From: Thiohalobacter thiocyanaticus | GTDB lineage: Bacteria > Pseudomonadota > Gammaproteobacteria > Thiohalobacterales > Thiohalobacteraceae | NCBI RefSeq assembly: GCF_003932505.1 | Contig: NZ_QZMU01000001.1 | Location: 744,001-808,000, forward strand | Direction: 5' to 3' | Length of the DNA: 64,000 nt | In this document: positions 62,507-64,000 of the stretch, piece after piece | Layout of the letters: each line of letters opens with the position of its first letter | Numbering within the stretch: position 1 is the stretch's first letter | Position numbers and translations under genes: made by a program | The notes under the pieces: generated by a model | Told to the model about the DNA's origin: nothing | The model's database searches: none | What the model saw: only the letters and a program-made list of their open reading frames with translations

Positions 62507-62587
62507 CAGGACGGATGGAGGCGGCTGCACCGCAACCCATCGTCCCCGGCCGCCCGATGGGTTGCGCTTCACTCCACCCATCCTACG
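62507..62587. repeat. GGATGGGTGGAGCG inverted repeat (copy 2)
   Basis: Arms around AGGACGGATGGAGGCGG and a complement ending CACCCATCCTACG; similar to 41468-41552. Confidence 0.75.
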
Positions 62588-62590
62588 TAA

Positions 62591-62617
62591 CAAAAAAGCC
62601 CTGCATCTGCAGGGCTT
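62591..62617. terminator. Intrinsic terminator after the plus-strand FadL gene
   Basis: AAAAAAGCCCTGC facing GCAGGGCTTT with ATCT between. It can serve the porin on the plus strand and the TusA-like gene (stop at 62665) on the minus strand. Confidence 0.8.
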
Positions 62618-62664
62618 TATTTGTTGCCGTTGCCGGCAAAGAACTCGAACCGCTGTGAGTCGGC

Positions 62665-62895
62665 TCAGGCCTTCTTGATCAGGAAGTGGTACTTGCCGCC
62701 GTCTTCCTTGGACTCCATCAGCTCGTTGCCGGTCTGCTTGGCAAAGGCCTCGAAATCCTTAACCGAACCCGGGTCGGTGGCGATTATGTGCAGCACCTTG
62801 CCGCTGCCCAGGCTGGCCAGCGCCTTCTTGGCACGCAGGATGGGCAGCGGGCAGTTCAGGCCGGATGCATCCAGTTCCTCGTCGAAATTTGCCAT
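62665..62895 (-). CDS. TusA-family sulfurtransferase
   Basis: 76 residues, TusA/SirA fold. The catalytic Cys is in LNCPLPILRAKKAL (CPxP). The rest matches the small two-layer sulfur carrier. Partners vary (thiouridine, sulfur oxidation, molybdenum cofactor); no partner gene is adjacent, though a rhodanese, which also handles sulfane sulfur, lies 232 bases upstream on the same strand. In sulfur-oxidising bacteria similar pairs relay sulfur. Confidence 0.93.
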   Translation of the reverse strand: MANFDEELDASGLNCPLPILRAKKALASLGSGKVLHIIATDPGSVKDFEAFAKQTGNELMESKEDGGKYHFLIKKA

Positions 62896-63127
62896 TTATG
62901 AGTACTCCTCTGAATTACACACTTGTAAACGATGGTAAAACTGCAAAGATCTCAGGTCAGTGAAAATTACAGACTGACGGGTATCCGGTAATTTTGAAGT
63001 ACGCACTTATACGGTATGCGCCGCATAAACGCAAGTCCGGGGCGCTCGCCGTGAAGCCTGCGACAGAGGCATCAGGAGGCGTGGTCTCCGGGACTTAGCG
63101 GCACCCTAGCAGTCAGCCTGAAATGGC

Positions 63128-63481
63128 TCAAGCATAGGCTGCCTGCCGGTCGGGAGACACCACCGGATGGCCCGAGCGGACCCAGTCGATTATGCCGCCA
63201 CGCAGATTCACCAGCGCGGCCGGCACGCCCTGCTGGGCAAGGAAGTGACAGGCCTGCGCCGAACGCGCCCCGCTGCGACAGTAAAACACCAGGGTACGGT
63301 GCTCATTACGGAACTGATCGACCTGCAGGGGCAGCAGGTGCAGCGGCAGGGGCTCGCCACCGGCGATCATTCCCTGGGCCATTTCCTCGGGAGAGCGCAC
63401 ATCCACCAGACGTATGCCCTCTCCCTGCGCTTCCATCAATGCGGCCAGACCTTGAGCGTCTATTTCCTTGATGCCTTGCAT
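63128..63481 (-). CDS. Rhodanese-like single-domain protein
   Basis: 117 residues. The active-site loop is YCRSGARS with the catalytic Cys. LVDVRSPEEMAQG and LRGGIIDWVRSGHPV are family features. No signal or membrane segment, so cytoplasmic. It may hand persulfide sulfur to the TusA-like protein downstream. The gap between them (62896-63127) has no gene I can see. Confidence 0.93.
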   Translation of the reverse strand: MQGIKEIDAQGLAALMEAQGEGIRLVDVRSPEEMAQGMIAGGEPLPLHLLPLQVDQFRNEHRTLVFYCRSGARSAQACHFLAQQGVPAALVNLRGGIIDWVRSGHPVVSPDRQAAYA

Positions 63482-63561
63482 GGGTATCGGCCCTCCTTAT
63501 ATATTAGTTAATCATGATATTCTGAATATATTGCCAACTCTGCCGCAAGGCCGCAAGCTTG

Positions 63562-63848
63562 GTGGTCCTTCAAGGTGATATTTACGGATTCAGCGCAGCT
63601 GTGGTGTTTCGCCGCAAGGCGCGGTGCGCAGGCAATGGTTATTCCCTTGTCAAGCACCGCAACGCCGCGGCGGGACACCACAGCTGCGCCCGAAGGGTTG
63701 GCCTGTCAGCGTCCATGGCGGCGTTGCGCCTCTTGGAAAGGACTATGGCCATTCCCTGCAAGGCGCGCCTCGCCTCAAGGCGCCTACTGTTGGTGCCCTG
63801 AACGCTGACAGGCCAACTGAATCTGTAAATATCACCTTGAAGGACCAC
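63562..63848. mobile_element. MITE-like element with nested hairpins
   Basis: 287 bases bounded by 32-base terminal inverted repeats (63562-63593 and 63817-63848, one mismatch) starting GTGGTCCTTCAAGGTGATAT. Inside are two further perfect palindrome pairs: CGCAGCTGTGGTGT (63594-63607 with 63675-63688) and TTGGCCTGTCAGCGT (63698-63712 with 63802-63816). The two internal hairpins are related to each other in reverse orientation. It carries no transposase; frames across it are not genes. Confidence 0.8.
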
Positions 63849-63906
63849 TAGCCGCGAACACCAGCCCGTTTCCGGTGTCACAGTAAGGGATACCACTCCC
63901 GGACCC

Positions 63907-64000
63907 ATGATGTTGATGTTGCGAAATCTGCTCGGCCTGTCCCTACTGGCCCTGACCAGCGTACCCTCCCCCGCCCTGGCGGACGCCCCCCTGCAACTGC
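63907..64000 (+). CDS. Secreted protein, N-terminal fragment (runs off right edge)
   Basis: The frame starts ATG 63907 (ATG 63910 and 63916 are possible) and encodes a signal peptide, LRNLLGLSLLALTSVPSPAL, cut after ALA near residue 26. Only about 31 residues are visible, so no family can be named. Confidence 0.65.
   Translation, partial: MMLMLRNLLGLSLLALTSVPSPALADAPLQL

Noticed and set aside
63559..63908. Four overlapping frames of 75-89 codons at the right end
   Set aside because: They all lie across the inverted-repeat element, so they are by-products of its palindromes.

Overview
The window is a high-GC chromosomal segment from a gammaproteobacterium. Evidence includes the glyA-nrdR-rib-nusB-thiL-pgpA block, parE/parC, bamC next to dapA, a PurL of the large proteobacterial type, VPLPA-CTERM sorting and paired FadL-type porins. 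A TusA-like protein, a rhodanese, a rubrerythrin cluster and a GDCCVxC protein fit a Chromatiales/Ectothiorhodospiraceae-like lineage, but that placement is inference. I see no tRNA, rRNA, CRISPR array or transposase gene.

Layout. 1-3.1 kb: 5' part of a large RHS/YD-repeat gene (minus strand, running off the left edge). 3.3-11.4 kb: rubrerythrin, Fe-S oxidoreductase, DUF3501, CNP1-like, parE and parC, all minus. 11.6-14.8 kb: an AT-rich accessory patch with hairpin repeats, a HEPN nuclease/DUF262 pair, an integron-type attC site and an Mrr-like nuclease. 15.5-19.9 kb (plus): xseB-ispA-dxs, then queD-folE2. 20-29.8 kb (minus): VPLPA-CTERM protein, pgpA, thiL, nusB, ribH, ribBX, ribE, ribD, nrdR, glyA and a Mut7-C protein. 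30-35.3 kb: ettA, a multicopper oxidase flanked by a duplicated ettA 3' end, a LysR regulator and a small PA3496-like gene. 35.4-37.1 kb: msrP-GDCCVxC-msrQ. 37.4-44.4 kb (minus): purL, an MBL hydrolase, bamC and dapA. 44.5-48.1 kb (plus): galT-like, gcvR-like, peroxiredoxin and PhoH. 48.3-58.2 kb (minus): an AI-2E exporter, a LysR regulator, an RND/HlyD efflux pair and two chemoreceptors; four of these five multi-domain proteins plus the exporter carry single-base frameshifts. 58.3-64 kb: a secreted protein, two divergent FadL porins, a TusA-like protein, a rhodanese, a MITE-like element and the start of a secreted protein.

Three kinds of structure stand out. Many intergenic gaps hold short inverted-repeat families, often nested inside one another. 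The 12-14.8 kb patch looks like captured integron cassettes carrying nuclease (probable defence or toxin) genes. The multicopper oxidase gene lies between the ettA 3' end and a second copy of that end, as expected after an insertion or duplication at ettA. Ten coding sequences look broken only by one-base indels, nine of these events falling between 48.6 and 58 kb; this looks more like consensus error than true decay.
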